Part shown: positions 16,001 to 25,438 of the stretch, piece by piece
How positions within the stretch are numbered: position 1 is the stretch's first letter
How the letters are laid out: every line of letters starts with the position of its first letter
Source: Maribacter arcticus
GTDB lineage: Bacteria > Bacteroidota > Bacteroidia > Flavobacteriales > Flavobacteriaceae
Length of the DNA: 64,000 bases
Reading direction: 5' to 3'
Assembly (NCBI RefSeq): GCF_900167935.1
Contig: NZ_FUYL01000001.1
Span: 372,001-436,000, forward strand
Program-made: the position numbers and the translations under genes
Notes under the pieces: model-generated
What the model was told of the DNA's origin: nothing
Database searches by the model: none
What the model saw: the letters and a program-made list of their open reading frames with translations, nothing else

Positions 16001-18187
16001 ATGGTATCATCAAGATTCGCGGCAATTGCCCAAAGTCAGACAAGAAATAGTATCGCTATAGAGGAAAAAGGAAGGCGATCTGAGTTATTCGGAATTAATG
16101 TTTTTAATGAAAGTAAGATGTTACAATATCTTACTAAAGATGCATTAGAAAGTTTGAAAGGAGCTATGGTTTCAGGTTCTAAGATTGACCGTAAAATAGC
16201 AGATCAGGTTGCCGAAGCCATAAAAGGTTGGGCTATATCGATGGGTGCTACACACTATACGCATTGGTTTCAACCATTAACTGGTTCTACCGCTGAGAAG
16301 CATGATGCCTTTTTTGATTTATTGCCAGATGGTACTGCTTTAGAAAAATTTGGAGGAGGGCAGTTAGTTCAGCAAGAACCAGATGCCTCTAGTTTTCCTA
16401 GTGGTGGAATTCGAAATACATTTGAAGCCCGAGGTTATACCGCTTGGGATCCCTCATCACCCGCTTTTATTTATGGTACCACATTATGTATACCTACTAT
16501 TTTTGTTTCGTATACGGGTGAGGCATTAGATAATAAAGCTCCGTTGTTAAGAGCGTTGAGTGCCGTTGATGATGCTGCTACAGCTGTTGCGAAATACTTT
16601 GATAAGAATGTTTCTAAAGTGAATGCCACCTTAGGTTGGGAGCAAGAATATTTCTTGATTGATAAGGCTCTCGCGCATTCTAGACCAGATATTATGATGA
16701 CTGGTCGCACTTTGGTGGGTGAAACACCTGCAAAGGGTCAGCAGTTAGATGATCATTATTTCGGAGTAATACCAAGTCGTGTACTTAGTTTTATGAGCGA
16801 TTTGGAAAAAGAATGTACCAAATTGGGCATACCAGTTAAAACAAGACATAATGAGGTAGCACCTAATCAATTTGAATTGGCGCCTGTTTTTGAAGAAGCA
16901 AACCTTGCTATTGACCACAACCTTTTACTTATGGATGTGATGGACAAGATTGCTGATAAACACCACTTTATGGTATTGTTTCATGAAAAACCATTTGCAG
17001 GAATAAATGGTTCTGGTAAACATAACAATTGGTCATTGGCAACCGATACGGGAGTTAATCTGTTGAGTCCGGGTTCTACGCCGATGAAAAATTTACAGTT
17101 CCTCACCTTCTTTATAAATACGATAAAAGCTGTTGATACCTATGAAGAACTTTTGCGCTCTTCAATAGCATCGGCGGGTAATGATTATCGATTGGGTGCA
17201 AATGAAGCGCCACCGGCCATTTTTTCAATTTTTGTCGGTACGCAATTAAGTAGTGTGCTAGATGAGCTTGAAGGAGTATCGAAAGGAAAATTATCACCAG
17301 AAGAGAAGACGGAATTAAAGTTAAATGTGGTCGGTAAAATTCCTGAGATTTTAATGGATAATACGGATCGTAATAGAACATCGCCTTTTGCTTTTACGGG
17401 TAATAAATTTGAAATGCGTGGCGTAGGGGCTAAAACAAACTGTGCCAAGCCAATGACCATTTTAAATACTATAGTTGCAAAACAGCTGAAAGATTTTAAA
17501 AAGGAAGTTGACGCATTGATAGATAAAAAAGCGTTGAAAAAAGATGAAGCGATTTTTAATGTACTTCGAGAATATATTAAAACATCAAAACGTATACGTT
17601 TCGATGGTGATGGGTATAGTGCAGAATGGGAGAGTGAGGCTAAGCGACGAAAATTAAGTAATAATAGGAATACACCTGAAGCTCTTAACGTATTAACTTC
17701 GAAAGAAAGTTTAGCACTTTTTCAATCTATGAAAGTGATGAGCGAAGTTGAGGTTCGTGCACGACAAGAAGTCGATTTAGAGAATTATATACTGCATACC
17801 CAAATAGAGGGTAGGGTTTATAATGAATTGGTCTATGGGTATATTATACCTGCAGCAATAGCCTATCAAAATATATTGATTAAAAATGTATCAGGTTTAA
17901 AGGAAATTTACGGTGCCGCTCATAAAAAATTCTCTGAAGGTCAATTGACCATGATAGAAGAAATAGCCGAACACATTGTCAGTATTAAAAAAATGGTTGA
18001 TGCTATGACAGATGCACGAAAAAAGGCAAATGCTTTGAAGGATACTAAAAAGAAAGCGGAAGCATATTGTAATAATGTGAAACCATATTTTTCTGAAATA
18101 AGATTGCATAGCGATAAGCTTGAAAAATTAATGGATAATCAGTTATGGCCATTGACTAAATATCGAGAATTACTATTTATTAAGTAA
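16001..18187 (+). CDS. glnN: glutamine synthetase, type III
   Basis: A 728-residue (732 from the alternative ATG at 15989) GSIII, the large form found in Bacteroidota and some cyanobacteria. Features: N-terminal RSELFGINVFNESKMLQYL, then THYTHWFQPLTG, the type III motif GWEQEYFLID, KTRHNEVAPNQFELAP, the ATP/ammonia loop GINGSGKHNNWS and NRTSPFAFTGNKFEMR. The C-terminus is a long helical region. It makes glutamine in parallel with the divergently encoded GSII. Keeping both isozymes side by side suggests opposite or staged control by nitrogen supply. I prefer the 16001 start because of the nearby promoter element. Confidence 0.93.
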   Translation: MVSSRFAAIAQSQTRNSIAIEEKGRRSELFGINVFNESKMLQYLTKDALESLKGAMVSGSKIDRKIADQVAEAIKGWAISMGATHYTHWFQPLTGSTAEKHDAFFDLLPDGTALEKFGGGQLVQQEPDASSFPSGGIRNTFEARGYTAWDPSSPAFIYGTTLCIPTIFVSYTGEALDNKAPLLRALSAVDDAATAVAKYFDKNVSKVNATLGWEQEYFLIDKALAHSRPDIMMTGRTLVGETPAKGQQLDDHYFGVIPSRVLSFMSDLEKECTKLGIPVKTRHNEVAPNQFELAPVFEEANLAIDHNLLLMDVMDKIADKHHFMVLFHEKPFAGINGSGKHNNWSLATDTGVNLLSPGSTPMKNLQFLTFFINTIKAVDTYEELLRSSIASAGNDYRLGANEAPPAIFSIFVGTQLSSVLDELEGVSKGKLSPEEKTELKLNVVGKIPEILMDNTDRNRTSPFAFTGNKFEMRGVGAKTNCAKPMTILNTIVAKQLKDFKKEVDALIDKKALKKDEAIFNVLREYIKTSKRIRFDGDGYSAEWESEAKRRKLSNNRNTPEALNVLTSKESLALFQSMKVMSEVEVRARQEVDLENYILHTQIEGRVYNELVYGYIIPAAIAYQNILIKNVSGLKEIYGAAHKKFSEGQLTMIEEIAEHIVSIKKMVDAMTDARKKANALKDTKKKAEAYCNNVKPYFSEIRLHSDKLEKLMDNQLWPLTKYRELLFIK

Positions 18188-18281
18188 GTACTTATTTCTA
18201 ATTATAGAAAATAGCGGAATATTAATCGGTTGAGGGGTTACAGTTTTAATGATTCTCTTATTTTTGCCACAAATTAAAGTT

Positions 18282-19460
18282 ATGTCCACATCGAGCAGCG
18301 AAAGATATCAGCAAAGAGGAGTTTCTGCCTCAAAAGAAGATGTTCACAATGCAATTAAGAATATCGATAAAGGTCTTTTTCCAAAGGCTTTTTGTAAAAT
18401 AGTTCCCGATTATCTTACGGGAGATGAAGATTATTGTTTGGTAATGCATGCAGATGGTGCAGGTACAAAATCTTCTTTAGCCTATATGTATTGGAAAGAA
18501 ACAGGTGATATCTCGGTTTGGAAAGGTATAGCGCAAGATGCGCTTATCATGAATATCGATGACTTAATTTGTGTAGGTGCGACAGATAATATTATGCTTT
18601 CCTCTACCATAGGGAGGAATAAGAATAAAATACCAGGTGAAGTGCTTTCGGCTATTATAAATGGTACAGAAGAATTAATCAACGATTTAGGTGAGTTCGG
18701 CATTACCATTCATTCTACTGGTGGAGAAACTGCTGATGTGGGTGATTTGGTAAGAACTATAATTGTTGATTCTACAGTAACGGCTAGATTGAAAAGGTCT
18801 GATGTTATTGATAATGCAAATATAAAAGCTGGTGATGTTATCGTTGGTTTGGCTTCTTTTGGTCAATCTAATTACGAGAAAGAGTATAATGGAGGCATGG
18901 GAAGTAACGGGCTAACATCTGCTCGCCATGATGTGTTTTCGAATTATTTAGCAGAGAAATTTCCTGAGAGTTTTGATGCAGAAGTCCCAAAAGATTTAGT
19001 GTATTCAGGAACTGTGAAGTTGACCGATAAGGTTGAAAATTCTCCTATAAATGCAGGTAAGTTGGTGCTTTCGCCAACAAGAACTTACGCACCAATCGTT
19101 AAAAAAATATTGTCAAAATATAATTCCGATGAAATTCATGGTATGATTCATTGTAGTGGAGGAGCCCAAACAAAAATTTTGCATTTCATTGATGAACTAC
19201 ACATTGTAAAAGATAATTTATTCGAGGTGCCGCCACTTTTTAAATTGATACAAGAGCAATCTGGTACTGATTGGAAAGAGATGTATAAGGTTTTTAATTG
19301 TGGTCATCGATTAGAGTTTTATCTAACTGAAGAAATTGCAGAAGATATTATTGAGATAGCTAAAAGTTTTGGTGTAGATGCTCAAATTGTTGGTAGGGTA
19401 GAAGCGTCAGATTCAAAAAAGCTAACAATTTCAAGTACCCACGGAACCTTTGTGTATTAG
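18282..19460 (+). CDS. purM: phosphoribosylformylglycinamidine cyclo-ligase (AIR synthetase), Bacteroidota long form
   Basis: A 392-residue PurM. ATG at 18282 (MSTSSSERYQQRGVSASKED) is the family start; the upstream in-frame ATG adds only 11 hydrophobic residues. Motifs of the PurM/PurL superfamily: HADGAGTKSSLAYMYWKETG, QDALIMNIDDLICVGA, STGGETADVGDLVRT, GLASFGQSNYEKEYNGGMGSNG (written here in pieces) and IHCSGGAQTKI. It closes FGAM to AIR in purine synthesis. The form is longer than E. coli PurM (about 345), as usual in this phylum. Confidence 0.9.
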   Translation: MSTSSSERYQQRGVSASKEDVHNAIKNIDKGLFPKAFCKIVPDYLTGDEDYCLVMHADGAGTKSSLAYMYWKETGDISVWKGIAQDALIMNIDDLICVGATDNIMLSSTIGRNKNKIPGEVLSAIINGTEELINDLGEFGITIHSTGGETADVGDLVRTIIVDSTVTARLKRSDVIDNANIKAGDVIVGLASFGQSNYEKEYNGGMGSNGLTSARHDVFSNYLAEKFPESFDAEVPKDLVYSGTVKLTDKVENSPINAGKLVLSPTRTYAPIVKKILSKYNSDEIHGMIHCSGGAQTKILHFIDELHIVKDNLFEVPPLFKLIQEQSGTDWKEMYKVFNCGHRLEFYLTEEIAEDIIEIAKSFGVDAQIVGRVEASDSKKLTISSTHGTFVY

Positions 19461-19511
19461 TACATACGAATAGTGTAAATATATCGTTCTTGATTATATA
19501 CCTATTTTGCT

Positions 19512-19955
19512 ATGGAAAGAAAAAAATTCTTACGAACTCTCGGTGCTGGTGCAGCTTTTGCAATAACTTTTCCTTGTTTAGGCAGCTGTTCAAAAGACAG
19601 TGAAATTGAAGGGGAGATAGTTACACCACCTGCAAATGTAGATTTTACCATTGACCTTAATTCTTCTGAAGCAGCAAAATTGGCCAATAATGGCGGATTC
19701 ATTTTAAAAAATCTTGTTGTAGTCGTTAAGAATTTAGAAGGTGAATTTGTTGCTGCTACTCAAATTTGTAGCCATGAGCAATATGATCAAGTTCGTTTTG
19801 TAAATCAAGATGGTGGTATCTTTTACTGTAATGTACATGGTTCTAGATTTTCACAAAATGGCACACCTTTAAATGAGATTCCGAATAGTACTTCAAAAGC
19901 TTTAAAAATATATAACACCTCTCTTGAGGGTTCAATATTAAGGGTTTTCGAATAA
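19512..19955 (+). CDS. Rieske [2Fe-2S] lipoprotein
   Basis: A 147-residue protein. The N-terminus (RKKFLRTLGAGAAF) ends in a lipobox LGSC with Cys26. Because the cofactor is assembled in the cytoplasm, Tat-type export is plausible, although only a K/R-rich motif without RR is seen. The Rieske ligands are C86-S-H88 and C106-N-V-H109. It is compact and single-domain, so it is probably an electron carrier on the periplasmic or surface face and not part of a bc1 complex. The ApbE gene 74 bp downstream suggests a link to flavinylated extracytoplasmic redox proteins. Confidence 0.88.
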   Translation: MERKKFLRTLGAGAAFAITFPCLGSCSKDSEIEGEIVTPPANVDFTIDLNSSEAAKLANNGGFILKNLVVVVKNLEGEFVAATQICSHEQYDQVRFVNQDGGIFYCNVHGSRFSQNGTPLNEIPNSTSKALKIYNTSLEGSILRVFE

Positions 19956-20029
19956 ATTTTCTACCTCAATTACAACAACCTAACTTATTATTCTTTATAC
20001 CAATGTTTATCTCTAAATAGAGAAAGTAA

Positions 20030-21016
20030 GTGAAAAAGATTTATGTTTTATTTTTCTGCCTTATGACCTGCATTGCAGTGGGTCAAGGGGAAAAGTACGT
20101 TACGGTCAAAAAAACATTTGAGGTCATGGGTGGTGGTTTTGATATAACTGTCATTGCTGTCGATGAAGAACTGGGGTATATTTATATACAAGAAGCCTTG
20201 GCTGAGGTTCAAAGAATTGAAAAATTAATTTCTTCATGGGATGAGGCTTCTGAAACTAGTCTTATCAATAAAAATGCAGGAATTAAACCCGTACCTGTTA
20301 GTTGGGAGCTTTATAAACTTATAGAAAGATCTATTCAAATTTCTGAAATTACTAACGGAGCTTTTGATATTACTTATACAGCATTAGAAGACATTTGGAA
20401 GTTCGATGGTTCTATGAGTTCGTTGCCTAATAAACTTGAGGTTAAACAAGCTGTTGATAGAATTGGGTATAAGAATATTATATTGAATAGTAAAGATCAA
20501 ACGGTTTATCTTAATAAAAAGGGTACGCGAATATCTTTTGGCGGTATAGGCAAGGGGTTTGCTGCAGATAAAGCAAAGGCTTTGCTAGTGTCAAAAGATG
20601 TGAAGGCTGGTATTATAAATTTAGATGGAGATATTACCACTTGGGGTACTAAGGCCACTGGTGATAAATGGCTAATCGGTATCGTAAATCCTGAACGACA
20701 AGGTGGTTTGTTTTCTTGGCTTCCAATATTAGAGTCTTCGGTAGCGACTTCTGGCGGCGATGCTAATTTTATGTTGGTGAACGATGAAAAGTTTACTCAT
20801 GTATTAAACCCTAAGACGGGTTTTCCATCCACAGGTATTAATAGTGTAACTGTATTTGCCAAAAGTGCAGAGCTTTCAGATGCATTGGCTACATCAATCT
20901 TTGTTATGGGTTTAGATGCTGGTCTAGCATTGATAAATCAATTGGGAGACACTGAAGTAATCATAGTTGATACTAACAATAAAATGTATAAAAGTAATGG
21001 TATAATTCTTAATTAG
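20030..21016 (+). CDS. apbE: FAD:protein FMN transferase (ApbE family)
   Basis: A 328-residue protein with GTG start at 20030 and a signal peptide (MKKIYVLFFCLMTCIAVG). The ApbE core is present: MGGGFDITVIA, the region ISFGGIGKGFAADKAK that binds FAD/Mg, ATSGGDAN and HVLNPKTGFPS, and the C-terminal SDALATSIFVMG with its Asp. It attaches FMN to Thr/Ser of extracytoplasmic flavoproteins such as NqrB/C or RnfG-type subunits. None of those targets lies in the window. The upstream Rieske lipoprotein is the only redox neighbour. Confidence 0.92.
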   Translation: MKKIYVLFFCLMTCIAVGQGEKYVTVKKTFEVMGGGFDITVIAVDEELGYIYIQEALAEVQRIEKLISSWDEASETSLINKNAGIKPVPVSWELYKLIERSIQISEITNGAFDITYTALEDIWKFDGSMSSLPNKLEVKQAVDRIGYKNIILNSKDQTVYLNKKGTRISFGGIGKGFAADKAKALLVSKDVKAGIINLDGDITTWGTKATGDKWLIGIVNPERQGGLFSWLPILESSVATSGGDANFMLVNDEKFTHVLNPKTGFPSTGINSVTVFAKSAELSDALATSIFVMGLDAGLALINQLGDTEVIIVDTNNKMYKSNGIILN

Positions 21017-21098
21017 AGAGATACCTTTAATTCTTGTCACCTTCAATAATTTTACACCTTACACTAATAATCCCTCTAGGGCGTCTGTAAATTTATCG

Positions 21099-21106
21099 TA
21101 AATTTG
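21099..21106 (+). promoter_or_regulatory. -7 promoter element before prfA
   Basis: TAAATTTG matches TAnnTTTG, 21 bp before the prfA start. It probably serves prfA-pyrF. Confidence 0.45.
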
Positions 21107-21127
21107 CGGTACAAGTGAAGTAAGCAT

Positions 21128-22204
21128 ATGATAGACAAGTTAAACATCGTAAAACAACGTTTTGATGAGGTTTCAGACCTTATAATTCAGCCAGATATAA
21201 TTACTGATCAGGAACGTTATGTTAAACTCACAAAGGAGTATAAGGACCTGAAAAATTTAATGGATAAGCGTGCTGAATATTTAGAGCTTACCAATAATAT
21301 AGCCGAAGCAGAGGAAATAATTGCTGATGGTAGTGATGCTGAGATGCTAGAGATGGCAAAAATGCAAATGGAAGAGGCTAAAGGAGGTCTGCCTAAATTA
21401 GAAGAGGATATTAAACTCATGTTGATTCCTAAAGATCCTGAAGATGCGAAGGATGTAGTAGTTGAAATTCGAGCAGGAACCGGCGGGGACGAAGCCAGTA
21501 TTTTTGCTGGCGATCTCTTTAGAATGTATACGAAATATTGTGAATCTAAAGGATGGAAGACTAATGTTATTGACCTTAGCGAAGGTACAAGTGGAGGATA
21601 TAAAGAAATACAGTTTGAAGTTTCAGGAACTGATGTTTACGGAACCTTGAAGTTTGAAGCAGGTGTTCATCGTGTACAACGTGTTCCTCAAACCGAGACA
21701 CAAGGTAGAGTGCATACAAGCGCTGCTACGGTTATGGTTTTACCAGAAGCTGAGGAATTTGATGTTCAAATAGACCCTAAAGATGTTCGTATTGACTTTT
21801 TCTGTTCATCAGGGCCAGGTGGCCAATCGGTGAATACAACATATTCTGCAGTTCGACTAACCCACATACCTACCGGATTAGTGGCGCAATGTCAAGATCA
21901 GAAATCGCAACATAAGAATAAGGATAAGGCATTTAGAGTTTTACGATCTCGATTGTATGACATGGAGTTAGCTAAGAAGCAGGAGGCAGATGCAGCAAAG
22001 CGAAATTCTCAAGTTAGTAGTGGTGACCGTTCTGCGAAAATTAGAACATACAATTATCCACAAGGTCGAGTTACTGATCACCGTATTGGTCTTACGTTGT
22101 ACGATTTGTCGAATATAATAGATGGAGATGTACAAAGAATAATTGATGAATTGAGTTTTGTTGAAAATACTGAGAAATTGAGGGAAGCCTCTGAGATTTT
22201 TTAA
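21128..22204 (+). CDS. prfA: peptide chain release factor 1
   Basis: 358 residues, the normal length. The catalytic GGQ is in [18 protein letters not shown], and the UAG/UAA-reading anticodon region lies in the central domain before it ([22 protein letters not shown]). The N-terminal coiled part and C-terminal [11 protein letters not shown] segment are intact. It terminates translation at UAA/UAG. It is followed 3 bp later by pyrF, so the pair forms an operon. Confidence 0.97.
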   Translation: MIDKLNIVKQRFDEVSDLIIQPDIITDQERYVKLTKEYKDLKNLMDKRAEYLELTNNIAEAEEIIADGSDAEMLEMAKMQMEEAKGGLPKLEEDIKLMLIPKDPEDAKDVVVEIRAGTGGDEASIFAGDLFRMYTKYCESKGWKTNVIDLSEGTSGGYKEIQFEVSGTDVYGTLKFEAGVHRVQRVPQTETQGRVHTSAATVMVLPEAEEFDVQIDPKDVRIDFFCSSGPGGQSVNTTYSAVRLTHIPTGLVAQCQDQKSQHKNKDKAFRVLRSRLYDMELAKKQEADAAKRNSQVSSGDRSAKIRTYNYPQGRVTDHRIGLTLYDLSNIIDGDVQRIIDELSFVENTEKLREASEIF

Positions 22205-22207
22205 ATT

Positions 22208-23029
22208 ATGACCACTCAAGAGTTAGTAGACCAAATACGCAAAAAAAAATCTTTTTTATGTATCGGATTAGATACAGATTTAGAAAAAATTCCATCGTTT
22301 TTATTAGATGAGGAGGATCCAATATTTTCTTTTAACAAAGCAATAATTGATGCCACACATGATTTATGTGTAGCCTATAAGCCAAATATTGCATTTTATG
22401 AGGCTTATGGAGTAAAGGGTTGGTCGTCACTTAGAAAAACGATAGAGTATTTAAATACTAACTATCCTGATATTTTTACGATTGCTGACGCTAAGAGGGG
22501 TGATATAGGCAATACATCAACAAGATATGCTAAAGCATTTTTTGAAGATCTTAATTTTGATTCCATCACTATTGCTCCTTATATGGGAAGAGATTCTGTA
22601 GAGCCATTTTTAGAATTTAAGGATAAACATACCATTCTATTGGCACTAACTTCAAATGAGGGGGCTTTTGATTTCCAAACCAAAAAAATTGATGGTAAAG
22701 AACTTTATAAAGAAGTATTGTCAGTTTCTACAACTTACAAAGGTTCTGAGAATTTGATGTATGTGGTAGGCGCTACAAAGGCTAAGTATCTTAAGGAAAT
22801 ACGTGAAATTGTACCTAATAGTTTTTTACTTGTACCAGGTGTAGGAGCGCAAGGTGGAAGCTTAGAAGATGTATGTGCTTGTGGTATGACCAAAGACATT
22901 GGTCTATTAATCAATTCTTCTCGCGGAATTATCTATGCATCTAATCTGCGTGATTATGCTGAAGCGGCCAAAACTAAAGCCAAGGAATTACAAATAGCAA
23001 TGGAAAAAGAACTATCTAGATTAAACTAG
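22208..23029 (+). CDS. pyrF: orotidine 5'-phosphate decarboxylase (group 2)
   Basis: A 273-residue OMP decarboxylase of the longer 'type 2' family. The catalytic motif is [12 protein letters not shown], with FLCIGLDTD at the start, [23 protein letters not shown] and [11 protein letters not shown] for the phosphate site. It converts OMP to UMP in pyrimidine synthesis. It starts 3 bp after the prfA stop. Confidence 0.96.
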   Translation: MTTQELVDQIRKKKSFLCIGLDTDLEKIPSFLLDEEDPIFSFNKAIIDATHDLCVAYKPNIAFYEAYGVKGWSSLRKTIEYLNTNYPDIFTIADAKRGDIGNTSTRYAKAFFEDLNFDSITIAPYMGRDSVEPFLEFKDKHTILLALTSNEGAFDFQTKKIDGKELYKEVLSVSTTYKGSENLMYVVGATKAKYLKEIREIVPNSFLLVPGVGAQGGSLEDVCACGMTKDIGLLINSSRGIIYASNLRDYAEAAKTKAKELQIAMEKELSRLN

Positions 23030-23212
23030 ATTCTCTAATGTTTTCTTAATTTTTTGCGCCTTCTGTTCGAAAAACTCTCCTAATTGGTTATTAGATTGCA
23101 TGTTTGAAGCTTTATCAATAAAATTTTGATATTGATATTCTAATAATGTGATAATATCAGCATTTGCCGCTATTGGTTTCACTGTTCCTACTTTACAATA
23201 TTGCTTTTCCAT
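23021..23212 (-). CDS. small hypothetical protein, 63 residues
   Basis: A cytoplasmic-looking protein starting [20 protein letters not shown], with a predicted helical, Gln/Lys-rich second half ([16 protein letters not shown]). No family is recognised. I take it as real because a perfect -7 element (TATATTTG on the minus strand, 23234-23241) lies just upstream and because its stop overlaps the end of pyrF by only 9 nt. Confidence 0.55.
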   Translation of the reverse strand: MEKQYCKVGTVKPIAANADIITLLEYQYQNFIDKASNMQSNNQLGEFFEQKAQKIKKTLENLV

Positions 23213-23233
23213 ACTACTATAATTAAGTTCTTA

Positions 23234-23241
23234 CAAATATA
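23234..23241 (-). promoter_or_regulatory. -7 promoter element for the 63-residue protein gene
   Basis: It reads TATATTTG on the minus strand, 21 bp before the start codon. No clear -33 element is seen. Confidence 0.4.
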
Positions 23242-23435
23242 CGGGCAGTTTCAATTTTTGGACGTCAGCATGTTGGGCAATACAACTAATTATTAGGTAA
23301 TTTGTCTTTTTTTTAACACTTATGTAATCAAAACTCTAAAAACATGCACATTTTTGGCAATATTCAATTATGCTAATTAGAATTTGAAAAAGAATTGATA
23401 CATTGTAAATTAACTTGTTCTAAAGGGATTTTAAT

Positions 23436-24218
23436 TTGCTTCATTATATAACTTATAAACATAAGGCTTCACCTGTTTGGGTCACTTTTGTACATGGTGC
23501 AGGTGGCAGTTCTTCTATATGGTTCAAACAGATTCGTGAGTTTAAAAAGCATTTTAATGTGTTACTCTTAGATTTAAGGGGACATGGAAATTCTAAGCCA
23601 AATCTTAAAAATGTATTTGATGAGAAATATACATTTGATGTCATTACCAATGATATAGTTGAGGTCATAGATTTTGAAAATATTGAAAAATCGCACTTCG
23701 TAGGAATATCTCTCGGTACTATTTTAATACGTAATCTCGCTGAATTGCATCCAGAGCGAGTAGCGAGTATGGTCATGGGTGGTGCTATTATGAAATTAAA
23801 CCTGCGTTCACAAATACTCATGAAACTTGGTATAATTTTTAAAACTATTATTCCTTACCTATGGTTGTATAAGTTTTTTGCATTTATAATAATGCCAAAT
23901 AAGAATCATAAAGAATCTCGTTCTCTTTTTGTTCGAGAAGCTAAAAAGCTTTATCAAAAAGAATTTATACGTTGGTTTAAACTTACTTCAGAAATAAACC
24001 CTTTACTACGTTTCTTTAGAGCGGCCGATATTAAAATACCTACACTATATGTAATGGGAGAAGAAGATTATTTATTTCTTCCAAGTATTCGAAAGATTGT
24101 TGACCTTCATCAAAATTCGAAGCTTTTAGTGGTTGAGAATTGTGGCCATGTAGTTAATGTAGAACAGCCTAAGTTTTTTAATGATGAGGTCATTAAGTAT
24201 TTGACCATGAAAAATTAA
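23436..24218 (+). CDS. alpha/beta hydrolase
   Basis: 260 residues starting at TTG 23436; the protein begins MLHYITYKHKASPVWVTFVH, placing the oxyanion motif HGAGG at the expected distance. Nucleophile elbow G-I-S-L-G in FVGISLGT, acid in GEEDYLF, His in NCGHVVN. There is no signal peptide. The cap-domain region (about 120-190) is basic and aromatic, perhaps membrane-associated. The substrate is unknown. Confidence 0.85.
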   Translation: MLHYITYKHKASPVWVTFVHGAGGSSSIWFKQIREFKKHFNVLLLDLRGHGNSKPNLKNVFDEKYTFDVITNDIVEVIDFENIEKSHFVGISLGTILIRNLAELHPERVASMVMGGAIMKLNLRSQILMKLGIIFKTIIPYLWLYKFFAFIIMPNKNHKESRSLFVREAKKLYQKEFIRWFKLTSEINPLLRFFRAADIKIPTLYVMGEEDYLFLPSIRKIVDLHQNSKLLVVENCGHVVNVEQPKFFNDEVIKYLTMKN

Positions 24219-24473
24219 GTAAAAATTAAGTTTGTAATTACAGCCTCTTATAGAATTTTGGCACTTGGCAGTCGCTTTACCTGTTAAAACTATTTCATGG
24301 GTTTTAACTGCATTTAAATAAAAATCCCTTTTTAGTATAGAATCAATTTTTAATAATATGTTACTAGCGCTAGTTTGTGGACTTGTATGAATTTCATTTT
24401 GCCTAAGAGGAATTATAGGATAAATGTAATTGCTTAGAAACAAGAATGTGATTAATATTCTTAAATTTCTCAT
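24126..24473 (-). CDS. possible small exported hypothetical protein
   Basis: 115 codons from ATG 24473, with a signal-like start (MRNLRILITFLFLSNYI) and four later Lys/Cys-rich segments (GKATAKCQNSIRGC). The last 30 codons overlap the 3' end of the hydrolase gene on the other strand, which is unusual, so the natural product may be shorter or the gene decayed. No family is recognised. The signal-like N-terminus is the only positive evidence. Confidence 0.35.
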   Translation of the reverse strand: MRNLRILITFLFLSNYIYPIIPLRQNEIHTSPQTSASNILLKIDSILKRDFYLNAVKTHEIVLTGKATAKCQNSIRGCNYKLNFYLIFHGQILNDLIIKKLRLFYINYMATILNH

Positions 24474-24552
24474 TGTGATAGTTTCATTGCTAGATTAGCA
24501 CACTTCAATTTAACAAAAAATAAAATGTTAAACCAAAATGAAAACTAAATAC

Positions 24553-24579
24553 AAAAAACCGGTGCTCCCACCGGTTTTT
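24553..24579. terminator. hairpin terminator
   Basis: Stem AAAAACCGGTG with CACCGGTTTTT around a CTCC loop. It lies about 115 bp beyond the stop of the DUF4197 gene, and the T/A tails allow action on either strand. Confidence 0.7.
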
Positions 24580-24609
24580 AACTAACTAACTCAAAATAAC
24601 TAACTCAAA
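24580..24609. repeat. short direct repeat TAACTAACTC
   Basis: The words ACTAACTAACTC and TAACTAACTC are repeated around an AAAA spacer just after the terminator. Its length is too small to assign a role. Confidence 0.4.
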
Positions 24610-24694
24610 AAATTGAAAATGAATGCTTTAATGTAATGTTCTGTTTAAATTTTAACGCATAACTTATTAAGTTATTGTTCAAAATGTTAAAAAA

Positions 24695-25414
24695 CTATTT
24701 TTTATCCTGAAGAGCGAATACTTTTTTAAGAACATCAGTTGTTCTTGATGATAACTTAGTTCTAATTTCTTCCTCTTCTAATGCAATCATTTTATAAACA
24801 CCAGAAAGGGCTTCTTCGGTTACGTAGTCGGTTAAATCAGGATTTACATTGTTGGTCAAAGGAATTGCGTTGTACTTTGAAATTATGGTACTCCATATTT
24901 CATCAGCACCTACTTTTTTAAATGATGCATTAATGATAGGGTTGAATTTATCGTATAAAGCAGTATTTGTTTTGGTTTCCAAATATGTAGTAGCAGCATT
25001 ATTGTCTCCTAAAAGAATATTCTTAGCATCAGCGAAAGACATTTCCTTTACTGCATTAACGAATATTGGAGTTGCTTCAGATACTGCATCTTCTGCAGCA
25101 CGATTTAAAACTTTTAGACCTTCATCAGCTAGGCTTCCTAATCCGATATCTCGTAAAGTTTTATCTACTTTTTGTAATTCTTCAGGCATCAGAATTTTGA
25201 CCAAATCATTTTTATAAAATCCATCGGTCTTGGTTAGTTTACTTACTTGTTTTTCGATTCCCTGATCAAGTGCTTCTTTTAGTCCATTTGCAATAGCTTC
25301 ATTGCTTAAACCAGTACTTGTAGATCCCGGTATTTGGTTCACTACTTGTTGAAGTTCGGTACAAGAAATTACGAGGAACACACTAAAAATTAAGCTTATT
25401 TTTTTTATCATCAT
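24695..25414 (-). CDS. DUF4197 family lipoprotein
   Basis: 239 residues with lipobox FLVISC (Cys18). The rest matches the DUF4197 pattern: SNEAIANGLKEALDQGIEK, FYKNDLVKILMPEELQKV, VKEMSFADAKNILLGDNNAA and the C-terminal EEEEIRTKLSSRTTDVLKKV. It is probably a periplasmic-facing helical lipoprotein. The family function is unknown. It stands alone, 24 bp after the deformylase gene on the same strand. Confidence 0.88.
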   Translation of the reverse strand: MMIKKISLIFSVFLVISCTELQQVVNQIPGSTSTGLSNEAIANGLKEALDQGIEKQVSKLTKTDGFYKNDLVKILMPEELQKVDKTLRDIGLGSLADEGLKVLNRAAEDAVSEATPIFVNAVKEMSFADAKNILLGDNNAATTYLETKTNTALYDKFNPIINASFKKVGADEIWSTIISKYNAIPLTNNVNPDLTDYVTEEALSGVYKMIALEEEEIRTKLSSRTTDVLKKVFALQDKK

Positions 25415-25438
25415 TATATTATTAAGGTCTTACATAGC

